Source: Aquamicrobium zhengzhouense (GTDB taxonomy: Bacteria > Pseudomonadota > Alphaproteobacteria > Rhizobiales > Rhizobiaceae). Taken from it: 64,000 bases of DNA. The stretch is taken from positions 124,001 to 188,000 of the forward strand of contig NZ_JADGMQ010000003.1 in NCBI RefSeq assembly GCF_016124105.1, in the 5' to 3' direction. The notes beneath the pieces were generated by a model that saw only the letters and a program-made list of their open reading frames with translations, was not told the origin of the DNA and searched no databases. Shown here in pieces: positions 51,961-61,845 of this stretch. How positions within the stretch are numbered: the first letter of the stretch is position 1; each line of letters begins with the position of its first letter. The translations under genes were made by a program, and so were the position numbers.

Positions 51961-52992
51961 CTAGCCTTCTTGCTTCAGAAGTTCCGCAACGCGCGGCGCG
52001 TAATAGGTGAGAATGCCGTCACAGCCAGCACGCTTGAACGCCAGCAGTGATTCCAGCATCGCCTTTTCGCCATCGATCCATCCATTCGCGGCGGCCGCCT
52101 CGATCATCGCGTATTCGCCGGACACCTGATAGGCGAATGTCGGTACGCGAAGTTCGTGCTTCAGGCGATGAATGATATCGAGATAAGGCATGCCGGGCTT
52201 GACCATCAGCATGTCTGCGCCTTCGAGCAGATCTTGTTCCGCCTCGCGGACCGCCTCGTCAGAGTTCGCGTGGTCAAGGTAATAGGTTTTCTTGTCGCCC
52301 CGCAGAAGACCTTGAGTTCCGATCGCTTCGCGGTACGGGCCATAGAAGCATGATGCGAACTTGGTGGCGTAGGACATGATCGGGACGTCCTGAAAACCGG
52401 TAGCGTCCAATGCATCGCGGATTGAGCCGACGCGGCCATCCATCATGTCTGATGGAGCGATGATATCTGCCCCGGCTTGCGCCTGCAAAACTGCAGCCTG
52501 AGTGACCTGTTCGACGGTTTCATCGTTCACGATAATGCCGTTGCGAAGAATTCCGTCGTGGCCATGGCTGGTAAACGGATCCAGCGCCACGTCAGTGATG
52601 ATGCCCATTTGCGGCACAGCGGCTTTGATCGCGCGTGTCGCCCGATTGATGAGGTTGTTCTCGTCGAGGATCTCCGACCCCGCGTCGTCTTTCAGGGCAT
52701 TGTCGATCTGCGGGAAGGTGGCGATGGCAGGAATGCCCAGTTTCGCGCCTCGTTCTGCCTCCGCGACGGCGAGGTCTACTGTCATACGGAAGACGCCCGG
52801 CATGGCATCTACCGGCTCGCGCCGATTTTCCCCCTCCATGATGAAGATCGGCCAGATGAGATCATCCGCCGTCAGACGGTTTTCCTGCACCAGGCGGCGC
52901 GACCAGTCTGCCTTGCGCATGCGGCGCAGGCGCCGCGATCCTGTGATCTCGTCAACGGTGCGAACCAGGGGCACCCGCGAATGTATGCTCAT
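51961..52992 (-). CDS. hemB: Delta-aminolevulinic acid dehydratase (porphobilinogen synthase)
   Basis: A 343-residue enzyme that joins two 5-aminolevulinate molecules into porphobilinogen for haem. The Schiff-base lysines lie in SYATKFASCFYGPYREA and MLMVKPGMPYLD. The metal site DIIAPSDMMDGRVG carries Asp in place of the zinc cysteines, which suggests a magnesium-type enzyme, as is usual in alphaproteobacteria. It opens the leftward hemB-RDD-bpt run. Confidence 0.95.
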   Translation of the reverse strand: MSIHSRVPLVRTVDEITGSRRLRRMRKADWSRRLVQENRLTADDLIWPIFIMEGENRREPVDAMPGVFRMTVDLAVAEAERGAKLGIPAIATFPQIDNALKDDAGSEILDENNLINRATRAIKAAVPQMGIITDVALDPFTSHGHDGILRNGIIVNDETVEQVTQAAVLQAQAGADIIAPSDMMDGRVGSIRDALDATGFQDVPIMSYATKFASCFYGPYREAIGTQGLLRGDKKTYYLDHANSDEAVREAEQDLLEGADMLMVKPGMPYLDIIHRLKHELRVPTFAYQVSGEYAMIEAAAANGWIDGEKAMLESLLAFKRAGCDGILTYYAPRVAELLKQEG

Positions 52993-53102
52993 GATACGGA
53001 CTCCAGTTTCCGCGCTTCTAGCATGGTGATCCCTGTCGGGCCAATTGCTTGCGGATCAAACATGCTGCCCTATGCTGCATGACGAATCTCGGAGGATAAT
53101 CA

Positions 53103-53531
53103 ATGCTCGCCACGAACGAGTTTTTTGCACGGACGCCGTCACACGCGACCCCGCTCGAGCTCACGTGGCAATGGTTTCTTCGGGTCGTAGCTACGATCAG
53201 TCTGGGGCTGGGCATTCTATATTGGATCCGGCTTATCGGCTTTTATGAGGGCGCACAGTGGCGCTTTGACCTTATGCCTGTGCATTGGCAGGTGGCTTCG
53301 GTCGCCCTCGCGGTCCTGTTTCCGTTCGCGGCGAGCGGACTTTGGATGCTTGCATCTTGGGGGCCGGTCATCTGGTTCCTCTGCGCAGCGATCGAAGTCG
53401 GGATGTACCTGGGCTTCCCCACTTTGTTCGGGTTTCACCTCGAGATTTTGATCGCGCATGCTGTGGTGGCGGTCGCGTACTGCACCCTTCGGGTCATCTT
53501 TTTTCTGAAGTCCCGAAAGGAGGCGGATTAA
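53103..53531 (+). CDS. DUF6163-type small membrane protein
   Basis: A 142-residue protein with GGAGG seven bases before its ATG. Four hydrophobic helices are seen (about 25-46, 60-80, 84-103, 110-133). The segment VVATISLGLGILYWIRLIGF and the order hemB / this gene / LdtR fit a conserved rhizobial membrane protein family (DUF6163). The function is unknown. It diverges from hemB. Confidence 0.75.
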   Translation: MLATNEFFARTPSHATPLELTWQWFLRVVATISLGLGILYWIRLIGFYEGAQWRFDLMPVHWQVASVALAVLFPFAASGLWMLASWGPVIWFLCAAIEVGMYLGFPTLFGFHLEILIAHAVVAVAYCTLRVIFFLKSRKEAD

Positions 53532-53677
53532 CTGAGCATTAGTCCTGTCTGTCTCTTCCGCCCGGTAAGCCCCTGTTAAGCCTGCGGTTTAAGTCGAATT
53601 TTATAGGTATTCGATATGGTCGGGCCAAGGTGAGAACAAAAAAGAAAATCACCAGGCGTCAAACAAGAGGCAAGACC

Positions 53678-54193
53678 ATGATGACTTCCCGTCAGGCGGC
53701 GAAGCCCGCGGCTAAGCATGAAGATCGCAAGGATGCGATCCGGAATCTCTACATGGAATCTTTGCAGCTGGTGGAAAGACTTCATCGCCGGTTGCTCGAT
53801 GTGATCAAGGACGAATTTGATCGGAACGGTCGTTCAGACATCAACTCGATCCAGGCTCTTTTGCTCTTCAATATTGGCGATGCAGAACTGACGGCTGGTG
53901 AGTTGCGCTCCCGCGGTTACTATCTCGGATCGAACGTTTCCTACAATCTTAAGAAACTGGTCGACCTTGGCTTCATCAATCACCAGAAGTCCCGTGTTGA
54001 TCGCCGCTCGGTTCGCATCAGTCTGACTGAGAAGGGGCAGGAAGTGGCTGAAGTCGTGGCCCGTCTCTACGAGCGCCACATCGGCTCGATTGAGCAGGTC
54101 GGCGGTATCAATGCGGACGAGTTCATGCAGATGAACCGCGCGCTCCAGCGCCTCGATCGCTTCTGGAACGATACGATCGCCTATCGCATGTAG
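53678..54193 (+). CDS. ldtR: MarR-family regulator LdtR
   Basis: About 171 residues from the ATG at 53678; a GTG at 53630 would add 16 basic residues. The winged helix is NSIQALLLFNIGDAELTAGE to GSNVSYNLKKLVDLGFI, with RVDRRSVRISLTEKG as the wing. In Sinorhizobium and Liberibacter, LdtR activates an L,D-transpeptidase gene and links cell-wall remodelling to osmotic stress; here such a gene follows directly. I infer the same pairing. Confidence 0.85.
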   Translation: MMTSRQAAKPAAKHEDRKDAIRNLYMESLQLVERLHRRLLDVIKDEFDRNGRSDINSIQALLLFNIGDAELTAGELRSRGYYLGSNVSYNLKKLVDLGFINHQKSRVDRRSVRISLTEKGQEVAEVVARLYERHIGSIEQVGGINADEFMQMNRALQRLDRFWNDTIAYRM

Positions 54194-54412
54194 TTGCATT
54201 CAAGACACGACTGTCGAAACCGCGTGCGCGATGGCGCGCGCGGTTCGCGTTGTTTGGCCTGACGCCACTTTAACGCCATAAAAGCGTGTGAGCCAGAACA
54301 GGTCTCGTATGGGCGTTACTACCGTTTGGGGTATGTTAACCCTACGAGACTTATTGCTGAGTGGTGCCGCGGAGTGTGACGCGGCGGACTTTTGAATGCC
54401 AGGACCATCTCA

Positions 54413-55666
54413 ATGAAGACAAGTCGTCGAAACTTCCTTGCAGGTGTGGGCGTCGGCGCAGCCGCGACAGCTCTTGCAGCGCCCGCAAAAGCGCAAAGCG
54501 TCATCGATGAAATCCTCTCGTCGCATTCGCGAGCAGGGTGGGACAACCAGTTCGACGCACGTTCGACAGCTCAGCCGGGCAGGGTGGTGTCCACGTCCCC
54601 TGTCTTCAGTCCGCAGACCGTTTCCTACATTGAGCAGACGCTGCAGCACTATTCGAACGTTGTCGCCAATGGCGGTTGGCCGATGGTGCCGGCGCAAAAG
54701 TCATTGAAGCTCGGCGTCGTTGACCCCGACGTCCAGGCTCTGCGGCGGCGGCTGATGGTTTCCGGAGATCTGCCAGAGTCAGCGGGAATTTCCTCGGCAT
54801 TCGATTCTTACGTTGATGCTGCGCTGAAGCGCTTCCAGCAACGACACGGTCTGCCCGCAGATGGGGCAACCGGTCGCTTTACCTACGCCGCAATGAATGT
54901 GCCGGCGAATATCCGCCTTGGGCAGCTGCAGACGAATCTCGAGCGTCTTCGCGCGATGCCGGCTGACGTGCATGGCCGGTTCGTCATGGTCAATATTCCG
55001 GCTGCAGAGATCGAGGCGGTGGAAGGCGGTCGCGTCGCGTCCCGCCACGTTGCGGTCGTCGGAAAGATCGATCGTCAGACGCCGATCCTCAATTCGCGGA
55101 TCCACGAGATCAACATCAATCCGTACTGGAATGCCCCGGAGTCAATTGTCCGCCGGGATATCATTCCCCTCATGCGCAAAAACCCGAACTATTTGCGAGA
55201 TAATAACATCCGCATTCTTGGGCCGAACGGTGAGGTTGATCCTTTGACGATCGACTGGAACACTGAGGAAGCAGCAAAGCTTCGCTTCCGTCAGGATCCG
55301 GGCCGCATCAACGCCATGGCGACGATGAAGATCAACTTCCATAACTCTCACGCGGTCTATCTCCATGACACGCCGCAGCAGAGCATGTTCAACGACCTTG
55401 AGCGTTTCCACTCATCAGGTTGCGTGCGCGTCCAGAACGTACGTGATTTGGTTACTTGGATCCTGAAGGAGACCTCAGGCTGGGAACGCCGCCGCATCGA
55501 GCAGACGATCCAGGCCGAATCGGACGTAAAGGTGCCAGTTACCAATCCGGTGCCCATCCATATGACTTACATCTCGGCATGGGCGACGGATCAAGGTGTG
55601 GCGCACTTCCGTGATGACATCTACGGCATGGATGGTGTCGAAGCGCTTCAGATCTCGACCCTTTGA
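54413..55666 (+). CDS. L,D-transpeptidase (YkuD family)
   Basis: A 417-residue exported enzyme. The N-terminus has a twin-arginine signal (KTSRRNFLAGVGVGAAATAL). A peptidoglycan-binding domain (about 100-165; QRHGLPADGATGRFTYAAMN) precedes the YkuD domain. The catalytic site is visible as HNSHAVYLHDTP ... HSSGCVRVQN with Cys and His in place. It makes 3-3 cross-links or attaches proteins to peptidoglycan. It follows ldtR, its likely activator. A terminator follows. Confidence 0.9.
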   Translation: MKTSRRNFLAGVGVGAAATALAAPAKAQSVIDEILSSHSRAGWDNQFDARSTAQPGRVVSTSPVFSPQTVSYIEQTLQHYSNVVANGGWPMVPAQKSLKLGVVDPDVQALRRRLMVSGDLPESAGISSAFDSYVDAALKRFQQRHGLPADGATGRFTYAAMNVPANIRLGQLQTNLERLRAMPADVHGRFVMVNIPAAEIEAVEGGRVASRHVAVVGKIDRQTPILNSRIHEININPYWNAPESIVRRDIIPLMRKNPNYLRDNNIRILGPNGEVDPLTIDWNTEEAAKLRFRQDPGRINAMATMKINFHNSHAVYLHDTPQQSMFNDLERFHSSGCVRVQNVRDLVTWILKETSGWERRRIEQTIQAESDVKVPVTNPVPIHMTYISAWATDQGVAHFRDDIYGMDGVEALQISTL

Positions 55667-55687
55667 GGCCGAACGGCCCCTCGTAAA

Positions 55688-55708
55688 GGCCGCCGCGAGG
55701 CGGCTTTT
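55688..55708 (+). terminator. Terminator after the L,D-transpeptidase gene
   Basis: GCCGCC pairs with GGCGGC across GCGA, followed by TTTTGCG, 22 bases after the stop. Confidence 0.75.
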
Positions 55709-55825
55709 GCGTTTGTGGCGCAAAGCCGCAAGCAAATTTCGCGGCTGCGCATGGCCGCATGCCGGGAAGTATGGTAATCGCGCCGCGTTCACGCCACTTC
55801 CAATTTTAGTCCGAAGGACAGGTAC

Positions 55826-57139
55826 ATGGCCATTGCTTCCGCAGCGTCGGCAGATGCTTCCGCTTTCTTCACCCAGCCGCTCGAGGAGCGCGATCCAGAA
55901 ATCTTCGCCGCAATCCGCAGCGAACTTGGTCGCCAGCGCGATGAGATCGAGCTGATTGCGTCGGAGAACATCGTTTCTCGCGCCGTACTCGAGGCGCAGG
56001 GTTCGATCATGACGAACAAATACGCGGAAGGGTATCCGGGCAAACGCTACTATGGTGGCTGCCAGTTCGTCGACATTGCCGAAGAGCTTGCAATCGAGCG
56101 CGCCAAGCAGCTGTTCGACTGCCAGTTCGCTAACGTGCAGCCGAATTCCGGCAGCCAGATGAACCAGGCTGTGTTCCTTGCGCTGCTGCAGCCGGGCGAC
56201 ACCTTCATGGGTCTTGACCTGAATTCGGGCGGTCATCTGACCCACGGTTCGCCGGTTAACATGAGCGGCAAGTGGTTCAATGTCGTATCCTATGGTGTGC
56301 GTGAAGACGATCACCTGCTCGACATGGATGCGATCGAGAAGCAGGCGCATGAGACTAAGCCGAAGCTGATCCTGGCCGGTGGCACTGCCTACTCCCGCAT
56401 CTGGGACTGGAAGCGCTTCCGCGAGATCGCAGATGCTGTCGGCGCCTATCTCATGGTCGACATGGCGCATATTGCGGGCCTTGTTGCGGGTGGACAGCAT
56501 CCGTCACCGCTTCCGCATGCGCATGTTGTCACCACGACGACGCACAAATCGCTGCGTGGTCCCCGCGGCGGCATGATCCTCACCAATCACGAGGATATCG
56601 CGAAGAAGATCAATTCGGCCGTGTTCCCTGGCCTTCAGGGTGGCCCGTTGATGCACGTCATTGCTGCCAAGGCTGTGGCCTTTGGTGAGGCGCTGAGGCC
56701 AGAGTTCCAGACCTATGCAAAGAACGTTGTCGACAACGCGCGTGCGCTGGCAGAAAGCCTGAAGGAAACCGGTCTCGACATCGTTTCAGGTGGCACTGAT
56801 AACCATCTGATGCTTGTCGATCTGCGTCCGAAGAATGCGACTGGCAAGCGCGCCGAGGCAGCTCTTGGCCGCGCGCACATCACCTGCAACAAGAATGGTA
56901 TTCCTTTTGATCCGGAAAAGCCGTTCGTGACTTCAGGTGTTCGTCTTGGAACCCCAGCTGGAACGACCCGCGGTTTTGGTGCTGCCGAATTCACTGAGAT
57001 CGGCCAACTGATTGCCGAGGTCCTGGACGGTCTCAAGGCTGCGAACTCTGACGAGGGCAACGCCGCCGTCGAGCAGGCTGTGCGTTCGAAGGTGGAGGCG
57101 CTTTGCGCGCGCTTCCCGCTTTACCCATATCTGGGGTAG
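55826..57139 (+). CDS. glyA: Serine hydroxymethyltransferase
   Basis: A 437-residue PLP enzyme that interconverts serine and glycine with tetrahydrofolate. Landmarks are [39 protein letters not shown], the PLP lysine in [16 protein letters not shown], and [16 protein letters not shown]. An AAGGA site precedes the ATG. It heads the conserved run towards nrdR and the riboflavin genes. Confidence 0.96.
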   Translation: MAIASAASADASAFFTQPLEERDPEIFAAIRSELGRQRDEIELIASENIVSRAVLEAQGSIMTNKYAEGYPGKRYYGGCQFVDIAEELAIERAKQLFDCQFANVQPNSGSQMNQAVFLALLQPGDTFMGLDLNSGGHLTHGSPVNMSGKWFNVVSYGVREDDHLLDMDAIEKQAHETKPKLILAGGTAYSRIWDWKRFREIADAVGAYLMVDMAHIAGLVAGGQHPSPLPHAHVVTTTTHKSLRGPRGGMILTNHEDIAKKINSAVFPGLQGGPLMHVIAAKAVAFGEALRPEFQTYAKNVVDNARALAESLKETGLDIVSGGTDNHLMLVDLRPKNATGKRAEAALGRAHITCNKNGIPFDPEKPFVTSGVRLGTPAGTTRGFGAAEFTEIGQLIAEVLDGLKAANSDEGNAAVEQAVRSKVEALCARFPLYPYLG

Positions 57140-57173
57140 ACCTACGACGAACAAGATTCGTCGGGGATGAGCG

Positions 57174-57638
57174 ATGCGTTGCCCATACTGCCAGTCTGAA
57201 GACACGCAGGTAAAAGATTCCCGCCCCGCAGAAGACGGGGCGGTCATCCGCCGCCGCCGGGTGTGCCCGATATGCGGCGGTCGTTTTACGACCTTCGAGC
57301 GGGTGCAATTGCGCGACCTCGTGGTCATCAAGCGCTCTGGGCGCAAGGTTGCGTTCGATCGTGACAAGTTGCTTCGGTCCATGGAGACCGCTGTGCGCAA
57401 GCGTAATGTCGATCCTGAACGGATCGAGCGCGCTGTAAGCGGCATACAACGCCAGCTTGAGAGTTCCGGCGAGTTCGAGATCAATTCCGGCGACATTGGC
57501 CGCCTCGTGATGGACGCCTTGAAATCCATCGACGACGTCGCCTATGTGCGTTTTGCTTCGGTCTATCGCAATTTCCGCGAGGCCAAGGATTTTCACGATG
57601 TCCTCGGCGAGCTGCGGGGCGACGAAGACGAGGACTAA
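57174..57638 (+). CDS. nrdR: Transcriptional repressor NrdR
   Basis: A 154-residue protein with an N-terminal zinc ribbon (Cys3, Cys6, Cys31, Cys34; CPYCQSED and [12 protein letters not shown]) and an ATP-cone domain (about 48-138). It represses ribonucleotide reductase genes according to dATP/ATP. It lies 34 bases after glyA and 6 bases before ribD. Confidence 0.95.
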   Translation: MRCPYCQSEDTQVKDSRPAEDGAVIRRRRVCPICGGRFTTFERVQLRDLVVIKRSGRKVAFDRDKLLRSMETAVRKRNVDPERIERAVSGIQRQLESSGEFEINSGDIGRLVMDALKSIDDVAYVRFASVYRNFREAKDFHDVLGELRGDEDED

Positions 57639-57644
57639 TCAGTC

Positions 57645-58760
57645 ATGGTGGCCAATGCGCCCGAGATCCCCAGCGAGATGGATCGCCGTTTCATGGCTGC
57701 CGCGATCAGGCTTTCGCGACGCAATCTCGGACTGACGGGCACCAACCCTTCTGTCGGCACACTGATCGTTCGCGACGGAGTTATTGTCGGGCGCGGTGTC
57801 ACCGCTCTTGGTGGGCGGCCTCATGCTGAGCCACAGGCGCTTGCAGAGGCTGGAGAGCTCGCGCGGGGGGCCACGGCTTATGTCACCCTTGAGCCATGCG
57901 CACATCACGGTCGCACACCTCCTTGTGCAAACACCTTGGTCACTGCGGGGGTTGCCCGGGTGGTCGGAGCTGCGACGGATCCGGACCCTAGGGTCTCCGG
58001 GCAAGGTTACGCGATATTGCGAGCGGCGGGGATTGAGGTCACTGAGCGCGTCCTCGCTGATGAAGCTGCCGATCTAATGGCGGGTTACCTTACGCGCTCT
58101 ATAAGCCTCCGGCCGGAAGTCACTCTCAAACTTGCGGTTTCGGAAGACGGGATGATCGGGCGCGAAGGAGAAGGGCAGGTCTCCATCACCGGGCCGCAGG
58201 CCCGTGCTCAGGTGCATGTCATGCGGGCGGAATCCGACGCTATTCTCGTCGGCATTGGAACTGCGCTTGCTGATGATCCGGAATTGACCTGCAGGCTGCC
58301 GGGGCTTGCCGAGCGCTCGCCGATCCGTATCGTCCTGGACCGCGCGATGCGACTGCCGCTCAGCTCGAAGCTGGTCAGGTCTGCCCGCGACGTTCCGGTT
58401 CTGGTCGCTTCTTGCAACGTCACTGCTGCTTCGGAGCGCCGCGAGGCGCTGGCCACCCATGGCGTCACCTTCATCGCGGCGGAGACTTACGAGAACCGCC
58501 TCGCACTTCCGGAGCTGCTTGAGGATCTTGGCGCCCAAGGAATTTTGACTGTTCTCGTTGAAGGCGGAGCAAAGACAGCTCGTCATTTTCTCGAGGAGGG
58601 GCTGGTGGACCGGATCGCCCTGTTCACCGGGCAGGCGATCGTCGGCGCCGGTGGAATTGCGTCGCCGATTAAGCGGGATTTGGTGCCGGAGGGCTTCAAG
58701 CTCCAGCGTGAAGCGCGTTTCGGCGAAGACGAATATCTTGAATTTGTGAGGACACGCTGA
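57645..58760 (+). CDS. ribD: Bifunctional riboflavin deaminase/reductase RibD
   Basis: A 371-residue protein. The N-terminal zinc deaminase has GGRPHAEPQAL and TLEPCAHHGRTPPC; the C-terminal reductase begins near residue 150 (PEVTLKLAVSEDGMIG) and has ESDAILVGIGTALADDP and LVEGGAKTARHFLEEG. It performs the second and third steps of riboflavin synthesis. Its stop overlaps the ribE start by one base. Confidence 0.95.
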   Translation: MVANAPEIPSEMDRRFMAAAIRLSRRNLGLTGTNPSVGTLIVRDGVIVGRGVTALGGRPHAEPQALAEAGELARGATAYVTLEPCAHHGRTPPCANTLVTAGVARVVGAATDPDPRVSGQGYAILRAAGIEVTERVLADEAADLMAGYLTRSISLRPEVTLKLAVSEDGMIGREGEGQVSITGPQARAQVHVMRAESDAILVGIGTALADDPELTCRLPGLAERSPIRIVLDRAMRLPLSSKLVRSARDVPVLVASCNVTAASERREALATHGVTFIAAETYENRLALPELLEDLGAQGILTVLVEGGAKTARHFLEEGLVDRIALFTGQAIVGAGGIASPIKRDLVPEGFKLQREARFGEDEYLEFVRTR

Positions 58761-59377
58761 TGTTCACCGGTATTGTGACAGACGTTGGGACGGTTACGTC
58801 CGTCTCGCCGCTGGCAGAAGGCGTCAGGCTGCGCATTGGGACCGTCTATGATCCGGCCACGATCGATATAGGTGCTTCGATCGCATGCGCTGGCGTCTGT
58901 CTGACTGTTGTCGCATTGCCGGAACAAGGTTCCAAGGAGCGTTGGTTTGAGGTTGAGGCCTGGGAAGAAGCGCTGCGGCTCACCACCGCCGCTAGCTGGA
59001 AAGCTGGTTCTCGCATCAACCTCGAACGCGCCTTGAAGATCGGTGATGAGCTGGGCGGGCATATCGTATCGGGTCACGTTGACGGGATTGCACAGATCGT
59101 CGAGCGGAAGGAAGAAGGCGACGCGGTGCGCTTCACCCTGGTAGCGCCGAAAGAATTTGCGCGCTTCATAGCGCCGAAAGGCTCAGTCTGCCTTGATGGG
59201 ACATCGTTGACCGTCAACAGGGTTGACGGCGCACGATTTGACGTATTGTTGATCCAACACTCGCTCTCTGTCACCACTTGGGGAGAACGCGGGGTTGGCG
59301 ATCCGGTCAACCTCGAGATCGACACGATGGCCCGCTATGCGGCTCGCCTGGTGGAAGCCACGAACCAAGGCTTCTAG
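58760..59377 (+). CDS. ribE: Riboflavin synthase alpha subunit
   Basis: A 205-residue protein built of two lumazine-binding barrels. Each has its start motif: MFTGIVTDVGTV with GASIACAGVCLTV, and GHIVSGHVDGIAQI with GSVCLDGTSLTVN. It dismutates two lumazines to riboflavin. It is coupled to ribD through TGATG and is followed after an 87-base gap by ribH. Confidence 0.95.
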   Translation: MFTGIVTDVGTVTSVSPLAEGVRLRIGTVYDPATIDIGASIACAGVCLTVVALPEQGSKERWFEVEAWEEALRLTTAASWKAGSRINLERALKIGDELGGHIVSGHVDGIAQIVERKEEGDAVRFTLVAPKEFARFIAPKGSVCLDGTSLTVNRVDGARFDVLLIQHSLSVTTWGERGVGDPVNLEIDTMARYAARLVEATNQGF

Positions 59378-59491
59378 TTTGATCGACCACAAGAAGGAGC
59401 CTTGCGCACGGCGCAAGCCTCCAACGCTAACGAACCGCTTGCTAAGGGACCTGCTTCGGCCTAATTGACCGAACAATCTCCGGAGTATCGC

Positions 59492-59947
59492 ATGACCATG
59501 ACCACCTCGCCTCGGCTCCTCATCGTTGAGGCACGCTTCTATGACGATTTGGCGGATGCCCTGCTGGATGGGGCAAAGGCTGCATTGGATGCGGCCGGTG
59601 CCAAGTACGATGTCGTAACGGTTCCGGGCGCGCTCGAGATTCCGGCAGTCATCTCCTTCGCGCTTGATGGCGCAGAAAATGGCGGTGTCGACTATGACGG
59701 CTTTGTCGCGCTCGGCTGCGTTATCCGTGGCGAGACGTATCACTTCGATATTGTCGCAAATGAATCCTGCCGTGCGCTGATGGATCTTGCCGTCGAGGAA
59801 TCGCTCGCCATTGGCAACGGCATTCTGACCGTCGAGAATGGTGAGCAGGCGTGGGCGCGCGCCAAGCGCAGCGAAGGCGACAAGGGCGGGTTCGCAGCTC
59901 GCGCCGCGCTGACCATGATCGCTCTGCGCGAACGGCTCGGAGCTTGA
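59492..59947 (+). CDS. ribH: 6,7-dimethyl-8-ribityllumazine synthase
   Basis: A 151-residue protein; the ATG at 59492 has CGGAG six bases upstream, while a TTG at 59465 lacks a site. Landmarks are [38 protein letters not shown] and [16 protein letters not shown]. It forms icosahedral or decameric shells and supplies lumazine to RibE. A small hairpin (CTTGCGC / GCGCAAG, 59401-59417) lies in the gap before it; no FMN-riboswitch pattern is seen. Confidence 0.93.
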   Translation: MTMTTSPRLLIVEARFYDDLADALLDGAKAALDAAGAKYDVVTVPGALEIPAVISFALDGAENGGVDYDGFVALGCVIRGETYHFDIVANESCRALMDLAVEESLAIGNGILTVENGEQAWARAKRSEGDKGGFAARAALTMIALRERLGA

Positions 59948-59949
59948 AC

Positions 59950-60456
59950 TTGGCCCCGAAATCCACACCGGCTAAACCGGGCACCCTTCGCCCGGCAAAC
60001 AAACGCGGTGTCGCGCGTCTTGCCGCGGTCCAGGCTCTCTACCAGATGGACGTGGCACGCAGTGGCATCCTTGAGATTACCGCCGAGTACGAACAGTTTC
60101 GCCTTGGCAAGGAAGTAGACGGCGCGCAGTATCGTGAAGCTGATCCCCAGTGGTTTCGTGCGATCCTTGCCGGGGTCGTCGAAAATCAGAAGACCGTCGA
60201 CCCCGTCATCCGTCAGGCTCTGACTGATGATTGGCCGCTGTCGCGTCTCGACTCGACGCTGCGCGCGATTCTTCGCGCAGGCGTTTTTGAGTTGATGCGC
60301 CGTGAAGATGTGCCTGTTCCGGTAGTCGTCTCGGAATATGTCGACATAGCCAAGGCCTTCTATGATCAGGACGAGCCAAAGCTCGTCAATGCCGTTCTCG
60401 ACCGCGTAGCAAAGCGATTGCGCGGGGAGGGCAAGGGCAAGGAGCCAGCGGCTTGA
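59950..60456 (+). CDS. nusB: Transcription antitermination protein NusB
   Basis: A 168-residue all-helical protein that pairs with NusE/S10 at boxA of rRNA operons. The start is a TTG at 59950, 2 bases after the ribH stop, with GGAG inside the ribH end; no ATG fits. Landmarks are [20 protein letters not shown], then [20 protein letters not shown] and the late [13 protein letters not shown]. Coupling to ribH is usual in alphaproteobacteria. Confidence 0.93.
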   Translation: MAPKSTPAKPGTLRPANKRGVARLAAVQALYQMDVARSGILEITAEYEQFRLGKEVDGAQYREADPQWFRAILAGVVENQKTVDPVIRQALTDDWPLSRLDSTLRAILRAGVFELMRREDVPVPVVVSEYVDIAKAFYDQDEPKLVNAVLDRVAKRLRGEGKGKEPAA

Positions 60457-61679
60457 CGCATGATCGGCTCTTTGACGAAGCGGTTGCACGACGCTCTGCT
60501 ATCATCTTCGCGTCGTCTCAGGCCATCGTCGGATCAGCTGCTCCGATAACGATCTCAATCGGCGGCTTGGCCGGTTACTATCTGCTCGATGCGGACAAGT
60601 CGCTGGCAACGCTGCCAGTGACGGGCTTCACCCTAGGGGTAGCCCTCGGTGCAATTCCTGCGGCCGTCCTCATCAAGAGCCTCGGCCAACGCGCGGGCTT
60701 CATGCTGGGCACAGGCGCAACGGCGCTCGGTGGCGCACTCGCCACCTTCGCCCTTTTCGAAACGTCATTCTGGCTGTTTGGCTTCGCGCTTGCCCTGATC
60801 GGGCTTGGTGGAGCGTTCGTGCAGCAATTCCGCTTTGCAGCAGCCGACAATGCGCCGCCGCCTTTCAAGGCCCGGGCTATTTCGTTCGTGATGGCCGGCG
60901 GAATCGTCACCGCGATTCTCGGGCCACAGATCGTGATTTTCACGCGCGAGTTGCTCGCGCCAGTCATGTTCGCGGGATCCTTCGCCGCGATCGTCGTGCT
61001 CGCGGCGGTTGGCGCATTCATTCTTTCTTTTCTGCGAAATCGCGATAGCACATCCACCAATTCGATGGTGGATCAGGAGCCCGCTCGCCCGTTAACGACC
61101 ATCATCCGCGAACCACGCTTTGCGGTTGGTCTGACATGTGCTGTCGGTTCATACGCGCTGATGAGCTTCCTGATGACAGGGGCTCCCATTGCTATGGTGG
61201 GCTGTGGGTTCACTGCGGATGAAGCGACCCTCGGGATCTCCTGGCATGTGATGGCGATGTACGCGCCAAGCTTCTTTACCGGCAAGCTGATTGCTCGATA
61301 CGGCGCCAGTAGAGTAGTCGCTCTGGGGCTTGTGTTATTGCTGGTCTGTGCCCTGGTCGGACTGTCCGGGATCCAGCTTTGGCAGTTCTGGACGGCGCTG
61401 ATCCTGCTGGGTCTCGGCTGGAATTTCGGCTTCATCGGCGCGACCGCCATGGTGGCCAATACGTATCGTCCGAGCGAGAAGGGCAAGGTCCAGGGCTTTC
61501 ACGATTTCATCCTGTTTGGCGCGGTCGCGATTGCCTCTTTGTCATCAGGAATCGTCTATACTCGGTGGGGCTGGGACATGCTCAACTGGCTGAGCCTCCC
61601 GGTCATCGCAGTATGCTTCGTCGCTCTACTGGTGCTGAGCCAGTTGTCTGTGCGTGAACAGGCACTTAGCGACAGCTGA
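60453..61679 (+). CDS. Major facilitator superfamily transporter
   Basis: A 408-residue carrier with about twelve hydrophobic helices. The start is a TTG overlapping the nusB stop, giving [20 protein letters not shown]. Helix 2-3 region [20 protein letters not shown] is the A-motif position; [20 protein letters not shown] in helix 10-11 is typical of this subgroup. The substrate is not evident. It is the last gene of the riboflavin/nusB run. Confidence 0.82.
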   Translation: MTHDRLFDEAVARRSAIIFASSQAIVGSAAPITISIGGLAGYYLLDADKSLATLPVTGFTLGVALGAIPAAVLIKSLGQRAGFMLGTGATALGGALATFALFETSFWLFGFALALIGLGGAFVQQFRFAAADNAPPPFKARAISFVMAGGIVTAILGPQIVIFTRELLAPVMFAGSFAAIVVLAAVGAFILSFLRNRDSTSTNSMVDQEPARPLTTIIREPRFAVGLTCAVGSYALMSFLMTGAPIAMVGCGFTADEATLGISWHVMAMYAPSFFTGKLIARYGASRVVALGLVLLLVCALVGLSGIQLWQFWTALILLGLGWNFGFIGATAMVANTYRPSEKGKVQGFHDFILFGAVAIASLSSGIVYTRWGWDMLNWLSLPVIAVCFVALLVLSQLSVREQALSDS

Positions 61680-61760
61680 CAAGTCGTCTTCGTCGAAATA
61701 CATACAAACGAGATACATTAACTTGACGGCTGCTTAGTCGTTTCGCAAGCTGCGCGTGGA

Positions 61761-61817
61761 AGGCAGAAGTCCTTCGGGGTTTCTGCCTCTTCAAACCCGG
61801 CCCGGGGAGGGGTTTTT
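61761..61817 (+). promoter_or_regulatory. Structured leader before hppA
   Basis: Two hairpins precede hppA: AGGCAGAA / TTCTGCCT (61761-61788) and AAACCC / GGGTTT (61793-61815), the second followed by TTTTTC. They could be the terminator of the upstream run or an attenuator for hppA, whose start is only 29 bases further on. Confidence 0.5.
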
Positions 61818-61845
61818 CGGGCCATCACGTGAGGAACTCCGCGAA

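Noticed and set aside
55475-56500. 341-codon open frame on the - strand across the transpeptidase and glyA genes
   Set aside because: It spans the ends of two real genes and a terminator, and its composition is that of an antisense shadow.
59378-59491. FMN riboswitch before ribH
   Set aside because: The gap holds only a 7-bp hairpin; the conserved FMN-element segments are not visible.
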